From Chitinophaga sp. E66 (GTDB lineage: Bacteria; Bacteroidota; Bacteroidia; Chitinophagales; Chitinophagaceae), in NCBI GenBank assembly GCA_019285755.1, contig CP079103.1, positions 3,968,001 through 4,032,000 on the forward strand: DNA of 64,000 nt, written 5' to 3'. Below the pieces are notes generated by a model. It had not been told where the DNA came from. It ran no database searches and saw only the letters and a list, made by a program, of their open reading frames with translations. Shown one piece after another: positions 22,801-33,000 of this stretch. The translations under genes and the position numbers were made by a program. Numbering within the stretch: position 1 is the first letter of the stretch; each line of letters begins with the position of its first letter.

Positions 22801-22954
22801 TCACGAAGATGGTTACGCCGGGAAGCGGCGTCTGACCGATGCTGTCTACCACGATCCCTTTGATTTCGCGGGCATCCTGGGCGTGTGCGGGCCGGGCGAA
22901 GAGTCCGGCGAGTGCAACAAGTAACCCAAAGAGGTAAAGGTGTCTTCCTTTCAT
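19876..22954 (-). CDS. SusC/RagA-family TonB-linked outer-membrane receptor
   Basis: About 1,025 residues. Signal peptide MKGRHLYLFGLLVALAGLFARPAHAQ, then a carboxypeptidase-regulatory-like domain (EIKGIVVDSIGQTPLPGVTI), the SusC linker LNETVVIGYGTMKKS, a plug (LVGRLAGVNISQNRSQPGQ, IRIRGASSIDAGNEPLVVID, IEVLKDASSAAIYGSRAAGG) and a 22-stranded barrel ending NRVYALGFNFNF. It imports oligosaccharides across the outer membrane with TonB energy. Two deletions near 20195 and 20065 interrupt the last strands. Directly followed by SusD, so the two form one operon. Probable regulation by the GntR gene upstream. Confidence 0.95.
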
Positions 22955-23156
22955 GATGCTTTGGTTAATAAAATGACGATTAATAAATGATCCCCTCCGC
23001 GCTAATGCGCGGCTTTTGTAAGCTGGTTTCTTTCCTCCGGGGCAGGTAAGGGCAAAGCCTCCCCTGTCCGCCCCAGGCGGTGTTTCTCATGACGTATGTC
23101 TTAAGTTCTATGTGGCTGAATGGTAATTGTCCCGGATTTTACCCTCTTGAACAAAG

Positions 23157-23172
23157 TCCGGGTACGTACACG
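23157..23172. promoter_or_regulatory. Imperfect GTACGTAC palindrome, candidate operator
   Basis: TCCGGGTACGTACACG shares the GGGTACGTAC core with the perfect palindrome at 9332-9349. It lies about 200 nt upstream of SusC, next to an AT-rich stretch, and downstream of the GntR-family gene. Confidence 0.5.
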
Positions 23173-23270
23173 TGTTCATAACGATGTCTACAAATATATG
23201 GTTCTTTTGTAAACAAAAAAATAATTCGGGGATTTTTAAGAAAAGTTCTGATGGTGGAAATCCGGGCGGC

Positions 23271-23306
23271 ATAAAAACAAACAGGCGCCCCGGCAAAGGG
23301 CGCCTG
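23271..23306 (-). terminator. Terminator of the GntR regulator
   Basis: A 9-bp perfect stem, caggcgccc (23282-23290) with gggcgcctg (23298-23306), followed on the minus strand by tttgttttta. It is 26 nt after the regulator's stop codon. Confidence 0.85.
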
Positions 23307-23331
23307 TTTGCTATAAGAAAGTAATCTGAAT

Positions 23332-23962
23332 CTAAATGAGCCCCAATGCCGTCTCTTCTCCCCTTTCGAGGTGTTTGACGAGGGTAGACTGCGCCAGTTT
23401 CAGGTCTTGCTTCCGGAGGGCGGTCACGATCTGGCGGTGCTCCCGGTCGGTCTGCGCGTAGTCGTCCATCAGCATTTTGCCCAGCTTCATGTGGAAGAGG
23501 GGAATATTACTGAACTGATAGAGCTCCAGCAACTTGGCGTTGCAGGCGCCGGAAATGAGGGTCTCGTGGAACTTCATATCCGCATCGCAGGCGCCACCGA
23601 GGTAGCCTTTTTCGACCATGGCGGTGAAGTCTTCACATATTTTCTCCAGGGTATCGAGTAAGGAAGGGTTGGGCTTTTGGGCAAGGAGGCGCAGCGCCCC
23701 AGCTCCAGGAGCTCCCGCAGTTCGCGGATCTCCTTGATATCGTTCGGGGTCATCGACTTGACGAAATAGCCGCCTTTCTCCCCGAAGACCACCAGGTTTT
23801 CGCCTAAAAGGCGGGTCAAAGCCTCGCGGACGGCCATCCGGCTTACCGCGGCCTTACGCGCCCACTCGTCTTCTTGAGGCGCATACCCGGCACCAGTTGG
23901 CTGGAAAGAATCTGACGGCGGAGGTCAACATATACTTTATTCGCTAAGGAATCTGTTTTCAT
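23332..23962 (-). CDS. GntR-family transcriptional regulator, FadR/FCD subgroup
   Basis: About 215 residues. N-terminal winged helix: MKTDSLANKVYVDLRRQILSS, LVPGMRL, MAVREALTRLLGENLVVFGEKGGYFVK. The C-terminal all-helical FCD effector domain has DADMKFHETLISGACNAKLLELY and DREHRQIVTALRKQDLKLAQSTLVKHLERGEE, containing the Asp/His residues of the metal/ligand pocket. Such regulators usually repress sugar-acid or amino-acid catabolic genes and are released by a pathway acid. Its place just upstream of SusCD and the dehydratase operon supports that role here. Deletions near 23865 and 23695. Confidence 0.9.
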
Positions 23963-24033
23963 GGGTGTTTTTGTATACGAATTTCTGCTGTAAAAGTAAA
24001 CAAGAAAAAGCATACCATCAAAGCCTCCCCCTA

Positions 24034-24957
24034 CTACACGGGCTTTACGTCCTGCAATTGGTATTTGATAGCATATTTCCGGGGTTGAATGGGCTGGCCG
24101 CTGGCATCGGCCCATACGTTGGCAAAGGTGGCCCCGTAGTAAAAGATAAGCGAAACATAGAAAACAAACAACAGCAATAGCACCATAGACGCCGACGCCC
24201 CATAAATGCTGTTAATATTGCTATAGGTAAGGAGCCAGCGCAGGACGATCTTCCCGATATTGAAGAGGATCGCCGTCACGAAAGCGCCGGTCACCATCAC
24301 TCTCCAGTTAACGCGGCCATCCGGCAGCAGGTAAAACACAAGGGAAAACCAAAGGGTGGCAGTAATAACAGATAAGAGATATTGAAGGGCGCTATTATAA
24401 TACACGCCTACATCGGGCCAGTACCGGGTAAGGTATTCGCCGATGAAAGCCGAGGCGGAGTCGCCCACGATCCCCACCACAAAAAGCACCCTGTACAAAC
24501 GATGAGCGCCACGCCCTTGAGGCGGGAAACCATGATCTGCTTGAAATTGCCCTCACCACCGGCCGTATGCTCCACAGCTGGTTAACCGAGCTGGTCATCA
24601 CCTTCAGCAGCGTGGTAGCGACGAACAAAAGGAACACGAACCCGATACCGGCGATAAGCCAGTTCTGCGCGATGCCGCGGAAGGCCTGGAGGGTCTCCAC
24701 CACTTCATGCGTCGCTTCCGGACCGATCACTTCCTGCAGCTCGCCAAATAATTGCCGGGAAATGAGACGCGGCTCAAATAACAGGCGAAGGGTCTGGATG
24801 ATGATCACGAGGATCGCCGGCAGGGCGAACGTCGTGAAAAAGCCGTTGCTCCCGCCATCCGTAAAGGATCGTTTGCCTGTAACACGTCAAACGCCTTCCT
24901 GAACGAATACACGAACGTCCTGAATCTGCTCCCTTGCCCTGATTTGCTGTTGACCAT
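24034..24957 (-). CDS. YihY/BrkB-family inner-membrane protein
   Basis: About 310 residues with six predicted helices. Start MVNSKSGQGSRFRTFVYSFRKAFDVLQANDPLRMAGATAFF matches the family N-terminus (the ...AAATAFY/F signature). Later are LIAGIGFVFLLFVATTLLKVMTSSVNQLW, VALIV, SVITATLWFSLVFYLLPDGRVNWRVMVTGAFVTAILFNIGK and NSIYGASASMVLLLLFVFYVSLIFYYGATFANVWA. The family was once annotated as ribonuclease BN in error; its function is uncertain, possibly envelope transport. Deletions near 24845, 24555 and 24500. It is 71 nt upstream of the GntR start on the same strand. Confidence 0.9.
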
Positions 24958-24999
24958 AAGTGCGGATGAGCCGCCATGCGGCCCGGCGCGAAATTAAAT

Positions 25000-25028
25000 G
25001 AAAAAACCGGAACAAGATTATTCCGGTT
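25000..25028 (-). terminator. Terminator of the alpha/beta hydrolase
   Basis: An 8-bp stem, aaccggaa (25005-25012) with ttccggtt (25021-25028), followed on the minus strand by a T6 run. It lies 57 nt past the hydrolase stop. Confidence 0.75.
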
Positions 25029-25084
25029 GATTCAGTTAACCTACAACTGTTACACTATCAGTAACTATTATTTTAAGAAAGACT

Positions 25085-25854
25085 TTACACGTGTTTTTTC
25101 AGCCAGCCGTGGATGAAGGACGCATTTTCCTCCCAGCCCTTCTGCCCCAGTACGGAGTGCGTTTTGCCGGGGAAGAACTTGTATTCCAGGACGCCGTCGC
25201 TTTTCGCGTACTTTTTGTAATTGGTATGGTTCAGCGAAGCGGGCATGATATGGTCCTTTTCACCGGCCACGAAAAGCAGGGGCACATGGGGCTTTTTGAA
25301 ATCTATCTTCGCTTCCTTTCCCAGGCCATCGCGCGCTACGCGTTTGGATTCGGGGATGACGAGCGCGTCGTACGTCGCCTGCTGCTCCTGGAAAGGCAAT
25401 CCGTTGGTGAACGCATATTGCCACTGGGGCATGGACATGAGGAAAGATTTAGACGCCGGCGTGAACAGTCCCAACGGCCCCCAGGTGGAGCGGAAGAAAG
25501 AAGGCTCGAACGTCAGCACCCCTGCCGGCGGCACCGAATGGATGGCCACGCCTGCGGAGGCTATATCCCGCTGCAAGAGGAGCTGCACCAGCAGTCCTCC
25601 GAAAGAATGCCCTATCAGGATGGGCTTTTCGGGCAGGCGGGAGATGATGTCGGTAAAATAGTTTTTGAGGTCGGCCAACCGGATGGAGGCGATGGCGGGG
25701 TCTGGCTGGCGGGCGCGCAAAGTTGCGGCGGGCTCTGCTTTATGGGGCCAGGGCGGCACGATGCACTCGTAGCCTTCCTTTTCGAAATAAGCCTTCCATT
25801 CGTCCCAGCAGGAATGGTGAACGAAGCATCCGGTCAGAAAACGATTGTCTTCAT
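25085..25854 (-). CDS. Alpha/beta-hydrolase
   Basis: About 255 residues. Nucleophile elbow ILIGHSFGGLLVQ (Ser), acid in LLFVAGEKDHIMPASLN (Asp) and His in FFPGKTHSVLGQ make a complete triad. An N-terminal FVHHSCWDEWKAYFEKEGY follows the first strand. The start is placed at 25854 (MKTIVF, then TGCFVHHS after a deletion near 25838) because the beta-1 strand then reads normally. The longer frame to 25942 begins with a Cys/Gly/Lys-rich stretch unlike the family. Cytoplasmic; substrate unknown. It is divergent from the small coiled-coil protein and ends at its own terminator. Confidence 0.85.
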
Positions 25855-26090
25855 ATAGCGTGTTTTGAGAGACTGGCCAAATGCGATGCCACAATACAAA
25901 CCCCTTGCTCCGCAAGCCTTTGCCTGCCGGGGCGCACTCCATACTCCGATATGTCGTGGCCGCGCCGATGATTCAACGAAATACAGTAGGTGGTCCGGAA
26001 CGCCTGCTCCTGGATAACCCCGCCCTGCGGGGCATCCTTCTTGTACGACGGCACTGGTACGATTACTGCCTCAGGCTATAAAACAACAGT

Positions 26091-26470
26091 ATGACCCGAT
26101 TATTGTTCACCGCCTGTATTGTCTTTCTGAACACAGGGCCGGTAGCCGCGCAGCATTCCACTCCGGCAGCAACACAAGGCAAGCAACCGCTTTCACCTGC
26201 AGAGCAATCGCAGCAGCTCAGCCTGCAGGCAAAGGCGCATGCGTTACAACTCAGCCGGCTCAGGCTGGAAATGCATCATAAAGATCAGCAGCTGCTCTTA
26301 AGGAAAACGATATATTGTTGCTCACCCGGCAGTCGCAGCTCCTGCGGGCCCGAATCGCGCAGGACGGCAAGGGACGTATCCTGACTTATGGCCTTGTGGC
26401 CTTAATGGCATTGGCAGCGGGCGGCGCCGCCGGCCGGGTGACGGCTGGCTGGTGGAAGCCAGCGCGTTAG
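26091..26470 (+). CDS. Small secreted coiled-coil and membrane-anchor protein resembling the kinase stalk
   Basis: About 126 residues after one deletion near 26299. It has a signal peptide (MTRLLFTACIVFLNTGPVAAQ), a Gln-rich linker and a coiled coil (SLQAKAHALQLSRLRLEMH, then KENDILLLTRQSQLLRARI). A hydrophobic helix follows (ILTYGLVALMALAAGGAAG) and then WWKPAR and stop. The coiled-coil and membrane order matches the stalk of the four downstream kinases (compare HEKDILLLKRQGLLQTSRL in the first), but the TPR and kinase domains are missing. It is either a remnant of a fifth kinase or an accessory subunit that could pair with the kinase stalks. No known family. Confidence 0.65.
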
Positions 26471-26502
26471 CGGCAATCTTTGCTACAGTCCGTACGTTAT
26501 GT

Positions 26503-26516
26503 CACGAAATTTCGTG
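26503..26516. promoter_or_regulatory. Perfect 14-bp palindrome upstream of the kinase array
   Basis: CACGAAATTTCGTG is a perfect inverted repeat, with a further CGAAAT half-site about 20 nt downstream (around 26536). It lies in the 236-nt gap before the first kinase gene. I see no convincing sigma-54 -24/-12 element in the same gap. Confidence 0.45.
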
Positions 26517-26706
26517 GCCGCTCTTTCCTGCCAACGAAATAAAGTAGTATCTTGTTAAGGATCCCTGATCACCCTTGAATCTTACATCATCACCAATCAA
26601 TCCGGCATCCCGCTTCCACGGCTCACGGGCCCCGGGAGCACTGTGACCATGCCGGCCGTCTTGCGGCTTTGGCCTGTTTTATGAAAGATCGCTGTAAATC
26701 GTAAAC

Positions 26707-29700
26707 ATGCTGCGCTCCTGGACTGTCTTCTGCCTGATGGCTCTGCTTTCCGCCCCGCCCTTGCGCAGGACGGGCCGCATCTGCGCGATTCCTTTCCACA
26801 GCAACCGCTGATTCCCGCCGCTTAGATTACATGATCCGCCTCGGCCGGTATTACAACCTCAAGCCGGGCGAGAACGCGCGCGATCTTGACAGCTCCTTAT
26901 ACTTCCTCCGCTCTGCGGCCAGCCTGGCCCAACAAGCAAACCTCCCTGACATCCGCAGGACCTGCCACTATTACCTGGCGCAGGCATATATTGAATGCAG
27001 GGCCCCGGAAGAAACCAAAGCCATGCTTCCGCTCATCAATGAGTTTGAACAGATGGTAATCCGGTACTACCTATCCTGGTACTATCTTCGAAAAGACGGC
27101 CGGTATAATTACGATCTCGATACTGCGCTGCTTTTTGGCAACAGGGCCTTACAGGATGCCAAAACGATGCAACGTTCCGACTATATCGGGTACATCAGCG
27201 TTACACTGGCGGAAGCGCACCTGGAAAGAGGCCGGCCGCAGGAAGCGCTGCTGGTAGCCGATGCCGCCCCGGCAAACGTGCAGCCTAAAATATGGTACCT
27301 GGCGGGAGAGCATTACCGCACGCGCCCCGGGCAACGGCGCACCGACCTGGATACTGCATTTATGCTCGGGCTAAAGAGCTTTACGGCGGCCGACCGCCAG
27401 AGAGACTCCGCCGTTCTCAGCCTGTGCGGATACCAGCTTACGGTAATCGAAGAGCGCCTGGGCAAAGTAAAGCCCGGCACCCAATTCATTCCATATATGA
27501 GGGGCCATGACCTGGGATACATCGCGCAAAGGACCGCCTATGCATCTCTCCGTCAAAATGAACACCCAGACTCCTGCGAACGGTATCTCAAAGTCGCTTT
27601 ACAGGGCTTCCGGACAGACAGGATGGACAACCTGGTTCGCCAGGTAGAAAACGGATTAAAGGGCGTCTATATCGTTAGAACCACTGAAGCCGCGGTTTCG
27701 GGGCTTTCGCCCGACCGGCAGTTCAACATGTGGATGGATACGGCGAACAAATACACCAACGCGGGCCGTCAAATGGACCAGGATATCTCCAATGCCGCCA
27801 TATACTGCGTCGATCGTGCGGCAGCCATTGCGGAAAGCCTGAATAGCAACGCATTTCGTGCGAAAGCATGGATGAGAATGGGATACATATACTCCCACCG
27901 CCACGAGCCGGATTCAGCATGGCGCTATTACCAGTTCGCCATCGATAAATACATGCGTGGCGCCCAATGGGGCGCAGTGGCGCAGCTCTATTTCTTTATG
28001 GCATATAACTTCCCCAACTCCCGCGATCATTTAGCCATCAAAGCCAAAGCCTACAATTTAGCCCGTCAATATTACCACGCCGCAGGAAAACTCTGGGACG
28101 CACTGGAGGCCGGAATCGCCGGGGCGACCAATTTACTGGAAGACAGCCAGGTCGATGCCTGCGCAGCCTTACTGGACACCCTGACGATACGGTACCCGGC
28201 CATGGAAAATAAGGACGCCTATAAATTGCATCAATTGAAAGCGCTCCTTGCCCAACAAAAGGCGAACACCCGAAGGCATTACAGCATACGATATGGGGGC
28301 TGCGCGAGGCCGAAGCGAAAAAGACTCATTGCAGATCAAGATCATCGGCACCCGGCTTGCCGAGATATATGCAGATCTGGGCGACTTCGAAAAAGTATGG
28401 AGACCTATAAATGGTCGATCGATCTTCACCGCGACTCCGGTTTTCACTACATGATCGTTCCGCCTTTCACTATGCGCGGTTACTCGCCGTTCATAAGTCG
28501 CCCCGCGAAGCCATGGCATTCCTGGACAAGGCCAGCAAAGTACACCCGCACAATGATTTTTATTCCAGGGTTCTGTTAGCCGCCGCCCGTGGATTCTGTT
28601 ACCATATGATGGGCAGGCACAAGGAAGCCGAGCAGCACTACCTGGCGTCTATCCGCGGCTTGAAGAAGGGCGACGTCACGGATAAGGTAACGGGGCTCAT
28701 GCAATACCATATCGGCCATTTCTACTTTGAAAAGGGCCAATACCTCCGGGCCTCAGAACACCTGGCCTGGGCGGCGGGCTTCCAACCGGGCGCCACCAGC
28801 CTGGATTCGCCTGGAACGTACAGCTGCTGCAATTCCGTTGCGATTCCGCCATGGGCAACTATAAAAGCGCCATCAGCCATTACCAGCAATATAAAGCTTA
28901 CAGCGATTCACTTTTCAACGTATCAAAAAGTGAACAGATATCCGAACAGCAAATCCAGTACGAAACGGAAAAGAAGGACCAATCGCTTCTGCTGCAGGAA
29001 CAAGCAATCGCCCTCCATGAAAAGGATATCCTGCTCCTGAAGCGGCAGGGCCTGCTGCAAACCTCCAGGCTCAAACAGGCTGGACTGGAAAAAACGCAAA
29101 GCCTGCTGGATGCGCAACGTAAAGACCAGGACATAGAACTGAAGGAAAAAACATCGCCATCCTTACGCAGAACGCGCAGTTGCAAAAGGGTATCCTGGAA
29201 AAGGAAGTACTCATGCGCAACGTCTCATTCGCCGGCGCGGGTTTGCTGCTGGTCATTATCGGGCTCCTGATCAACGGCTATCGCCTCAAACAACGGCATA
29301 ACCAGTCCTTGCAGGAAAAACAGCACGAGATCGGGCATAAGAACCAATCGCTCGAAAAACTCCTCAACGAGAAAGAATGGCTCCTTAAAGAGATACATCA
29401 CCGGGTGAAGAACAACCTCCAGATCGTCATGAGCCTGCTCAATACGCAAGGCGCCTATCTCCAGAACGACGCTGCCCTCATCGCCATCCGCGACAGCCAG
29501 CACCGGGTGCAGGCAATATCGCTCATCCATAAGAAACTGTACCAGTCAGATAACGTGGGACTGATATTCATGCCGCATTACATTCACGAACTGGTAGATT
29601 ATCTCATGGAATGTTTCGATACGGAACGGAAAGTACGGTTTGATGTGACGGCAGTTCCGGTTCCTGGACGTTTCGCAAGCAGTGCCCCTGGGACTGATCC

Positions 29701-30035
29701 TGAACGAGGCGATAGTCAACTCCATCAAATACGCATTTCCAATAGATGGATCGGGTAGTATCCAGATCATTTTTGAACAGGTTAAAGGCCAGCAATACTC
29801 CTTAACGGTCTCCGATAATGGAAAAGGCTTACCGGTGGATTTCGACCCGCAGGCTTGCCAGTCGCTGGGATTAAGCCTGATGGAGGGACTGAGCAACGAT
29901 CTTGGCGGAACTTTTAGTATCAGCAGCCGGCAGGGAACGATCGTCCGGGTGAATTTCAGCGTGGAGGATTTTACGCACCGGGAGCTGCAATTACAATCAA
30001 CATCACAAAGCGGGCAGCGAACATTTTACGCATGA
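26707..30035 (+). CDS. Sensor histidine kinase A: periplasmic TPR, coiled coil, HisKA_2/HATPase
   Basis: About 1,108 residues. A signal peptide ends ...APPLAQD. About residues 40-730 are tetratricopeptide-like helices, several starting with DLDTA or DLDSS. A long Gln/Lys coiled coil (QIQYETEKKDQSLLLQEQ onward) leads to one membrane helix (AGLLLVIIGLLINGYRL). The cytoplasmic part has H-box LLKEIHHRVKNNLQIVMSLL (phospho-His, HisKA_2), N-box LNEAIVNSIKYAF, G1 DNGKGLP and G2-region LGLSLMEGLSNDLGG. It should phosphorylate the NtrC-type regulator at the end of the array. Deletions occur near 26755, 28255, 28420, 28810, 29150 and 29655. The stop overlaps kinase B as ATGA. Ligand unknown. Confidence 0.9.
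29102..29601 (+). repeat. Near-identical 500-bp segment, copy 1 (kinase A)
   Basis: Covers the end of the coiled coil, the membrane helix and the phospho-His domain. Compared by eye with 32459-32957 it shows four substitutions and one 1-nt length difference (A4 versus A3 before ggaag). Flanking sequence on both sides is clearly more diverged. Confidence 0.85.
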
Positions 30036-33000
30036 ACACTGCAATACATATCCGCATTCGCCGATTAATCGCGATCCTCCTGTTTTGCAGTTGGCTGTCA
30101 ACTCCATGTATAAGTTATGCGCAGGCGGCCGAAATGCGCGAAGCGCTGGAAAAAGCTAAAGACGATACGGCACGCGCCATTCTCATGAAAGACCTGGGCC
30201 GCTTTTACTACGACAAACCCGGCGCAGCCCCGCAGATCTCGACAGTTGCGATTATTTCTACAGGGAAGGGCGGCAGCTGGCGGCCCGGATTGGTCATGAA
30301 GACATTCTCTCATGGATAGATTACCTCATTGCCAATCTCCGGCTGGAACAGCGGCAACCGTGGACGGCAGCACAGATGGCCCGATCCATGAAACCCGAAT
30401 TGAAGTCTTCCACCTATGCCAACATCAGCATGCAATACATGAGCAGGCAGGGAGAATATAAAGATGACCTGGACACGGCGATGCGGTACGCGCAGTTGGC
30501 AATGGACATTGCCAGGGAACACAAATATCCGCACCTGATCCAACTGGCCGCCAACTATATTGCACGGACCGCTCTCGAAGCAAAAAACATCCCGCTCGCT
30601 CTTGCGATGGTCCCGGAAGCAGACCGTGCAAGTCAGATATCTATTTATCAATCCATCGGTGTTAACTATCTGTTCAGGCTAGAAAAGCTGAAGCCCGACC
30701 TGGACACCGCGGAGTTGATGCTGCGAAAAGCCATGCAGATACGCCGCGAACTGAATAAAATGGAGGGAGACGATTTCGGCTATTATTACCTGGCGAATGT
30801 AGAGATCTACCGCAAAACCCACAGCAGGCTGCCGCCTGTCTCCCCTATTTCAAGGGCGGCCTGAATGCGCAGGTTTGCTTGAGTATCGCAAATCTCTATA
30901 TGGCCATCAATGGCAATCCCGACAGTGCACGCTACTTCGGAGAACTGTCGAGGCGGGGGTACGAAGCCGCGGGCGAAAAAAATAATGCCCGGCGGGCGGA
31001 AGACCTCATAAAAGCCGCAGATATCCTCAAAACGCTCCAAACCGAAAATGCTGCGAATACCGCCGGAATTGAGCGCTACAACCAGCTACTGGCGATGGGC
31101 AGGCAATATCAGTCAGGCGCGCCGCACTATGACGTTAACCGCCTGAACATATCAGCCAACTATCTTCACTCCGCCATACAACTGGCTGAAACAGCGCAAA
31201 ACGACTCGATGCGGATAGCGGCATGGAAGGAGATGGCTAAAACACGGGCGTTTCTTAACAATGTACCAGAATCGAAATACTTTATAGAATTAGTAGCGGC
31301 AAAGTTCCTCCAACAGCGGAATAACCTGCAACTGGCGCGTACCTGGCATTTTTATGGCGACAATGTGCGCCGGCAGAAGGCGCGGTTCTACCTGATCCTG
31401 GATGCCTATAACAAGGCCCGTCAATATTATGTAGCAGCAGGTGATTTAGCCGGTGAATTAAATACCGGACTTGAGGAATCTACATTCCTGCAATTGGACA
31501 GCCGTCAGGAAGAAGCTACGGCACTGTTACAATCCCTCATCCGGAAATACCCCGATCCCCTCCCCTATTCATACCGTTTACGGCAACAGTTCGCGCAGAT
31601 GGCGCAAAGACGGGGCGATCTCAGCACCGCCCTCCGTGAAGCATTGACCGGTTACCGGCAGGCAGAACAGCACACAAAGACCTAGTCCATAGCCAGTTCC
31701 TGCTTACCCTGCTGGGGATATCTATCATGATTTACACCAATACCCGCAAAGCATCGAGTCCTACAAAAAACTGCACGACAACGCAAAAAAGGGCGCCGTG
31801 GCTTACGATTTTTATGCCGCGTTAACGTTAACACGGCTTTTAATACAACAAGGAGACGCGGCCGGCGCACTGCAATACGTCGAAGAAGTGCTCCGGGTAA
31901 CGCGCAATCCGTCGTTCTACGCACGCCATATCATGGACGCGGCACAAGGGCTCTGCTACCAGGCTTTGGGCGATGCCGCCAAAGCGGAAAACATTTCCTC
32001 GCATCTGTCGATCAGCTAGAATACCTCGCCGTAGACGATCAGCTTTACTCCCAAATGTATCTCTACCTCGGCCGGTTCTATTTTGCGCAAAGGCAATACG
32101 CCAATGCCGCGGAACATCTGCGCAAGTCCGTCAGCAAACGGCCCGACGCTTCCGGCCTGGCGATCACCAACAACGCGCATTTGCTGCTCTTCCAGTGCGA
32201 CTCCGCCCTGGGCAACTATTACCAGGCCATCCAACACTACCAGCGCTATAAATACTATAACGATTCCATGTTCAACGTGGCGCAGGCCCGCCAGATATCC
32301 GAACTGCAAATCCAATATGAAACAGAAAAGAAGGACCAATCGCTGCAATTGCAGCAGCAGCAAATCTTTCTCCGTGAAAAAGACGTGCTGCTGCTGAAGA
32401 GGCAAGGGCTGCTGCAAGCGTCCAGGCTCCGGCAAGTTGAACTGGAACAGCAACAAAACCTGCTGGATGCGCAGCGTAAAGACCAGGACATAGAACTGAA
32501 GGAAAAAACATCGCCATCCTTACGCAGAACGCGCAGTTGCAACAGGGTATCCTGGAAAGGAAGTACTCATGCGCAACGTCTCATTCGCCGGCGCGGGTTT
32601 GCTGCTGGTCATCATCGGGCTCCTGATCAACGGCTATCGCCTCAAACAACGGCATAACCAGTCCTTGCAGGAAAAACAGCACGAGATCGGGCATAAGAAC
32701 CAATCGCTCGAAAAACTCCTCAACGAGAAAGAATGGCTCCTTAAAGAGATACATCACCGGGTGAAGAACAACCTCCAGATCGTCATGAGCCTGCTCAATA
32801 CGCAAGGCGCCTATCTCCAGAACGATGCTGCCCTCATCGCCATCCGCGACAGCCAGCACCGGGTGCAGGCAATATCGCTCATCCATAAGAAACTGTACCA
32901 GTCAGATAACGTGGGACTGATATTCATGCCGCATTACATTCACGAACTGGTAGATTACCTGGCCGATTGTTTCGATACAGAACGCCGGGTACGTTTTCTA

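Larger units (their letters stand above)
22955..23331. other. SusC upstream region
   Basis: About 375 nt between the GntR stop and the SusC start. It contains the GntR terminator, an AT-rich segment (23170-23240) suited to a promoter, and an operator-like GTACGTAC site. No gene is supported. Confidence 0.6.

Noticed and set aside
21218..22924. Very long open frame (568 codons) antisense to the SusC gene
   Set aside because: The opposite strand is an unmistakable SusC receptor. The antisense reading has skewed composition (Gly/Val/Ala/His-rich) and no domain. Long antisense frames are common in GC-rich coding DNA, and the same applies opposite the dehydratase (15599-16624) and the ceramidase-like gene (13858-14754).
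25855..25942. Longer start for the alpha/beta hydrolase
   Set aside because: The upstream stretch is not family-like. A single deletion near 25838 restores a normal first strand from the ATG at 25854.
26471..26706. Sigma-54 promoter for the kinase operon
   Set aside because: Candidate GG...GC pairs, for example around 26645-26680, do not have the required 10-nt spacing, so no -24/-12 element is claimed.
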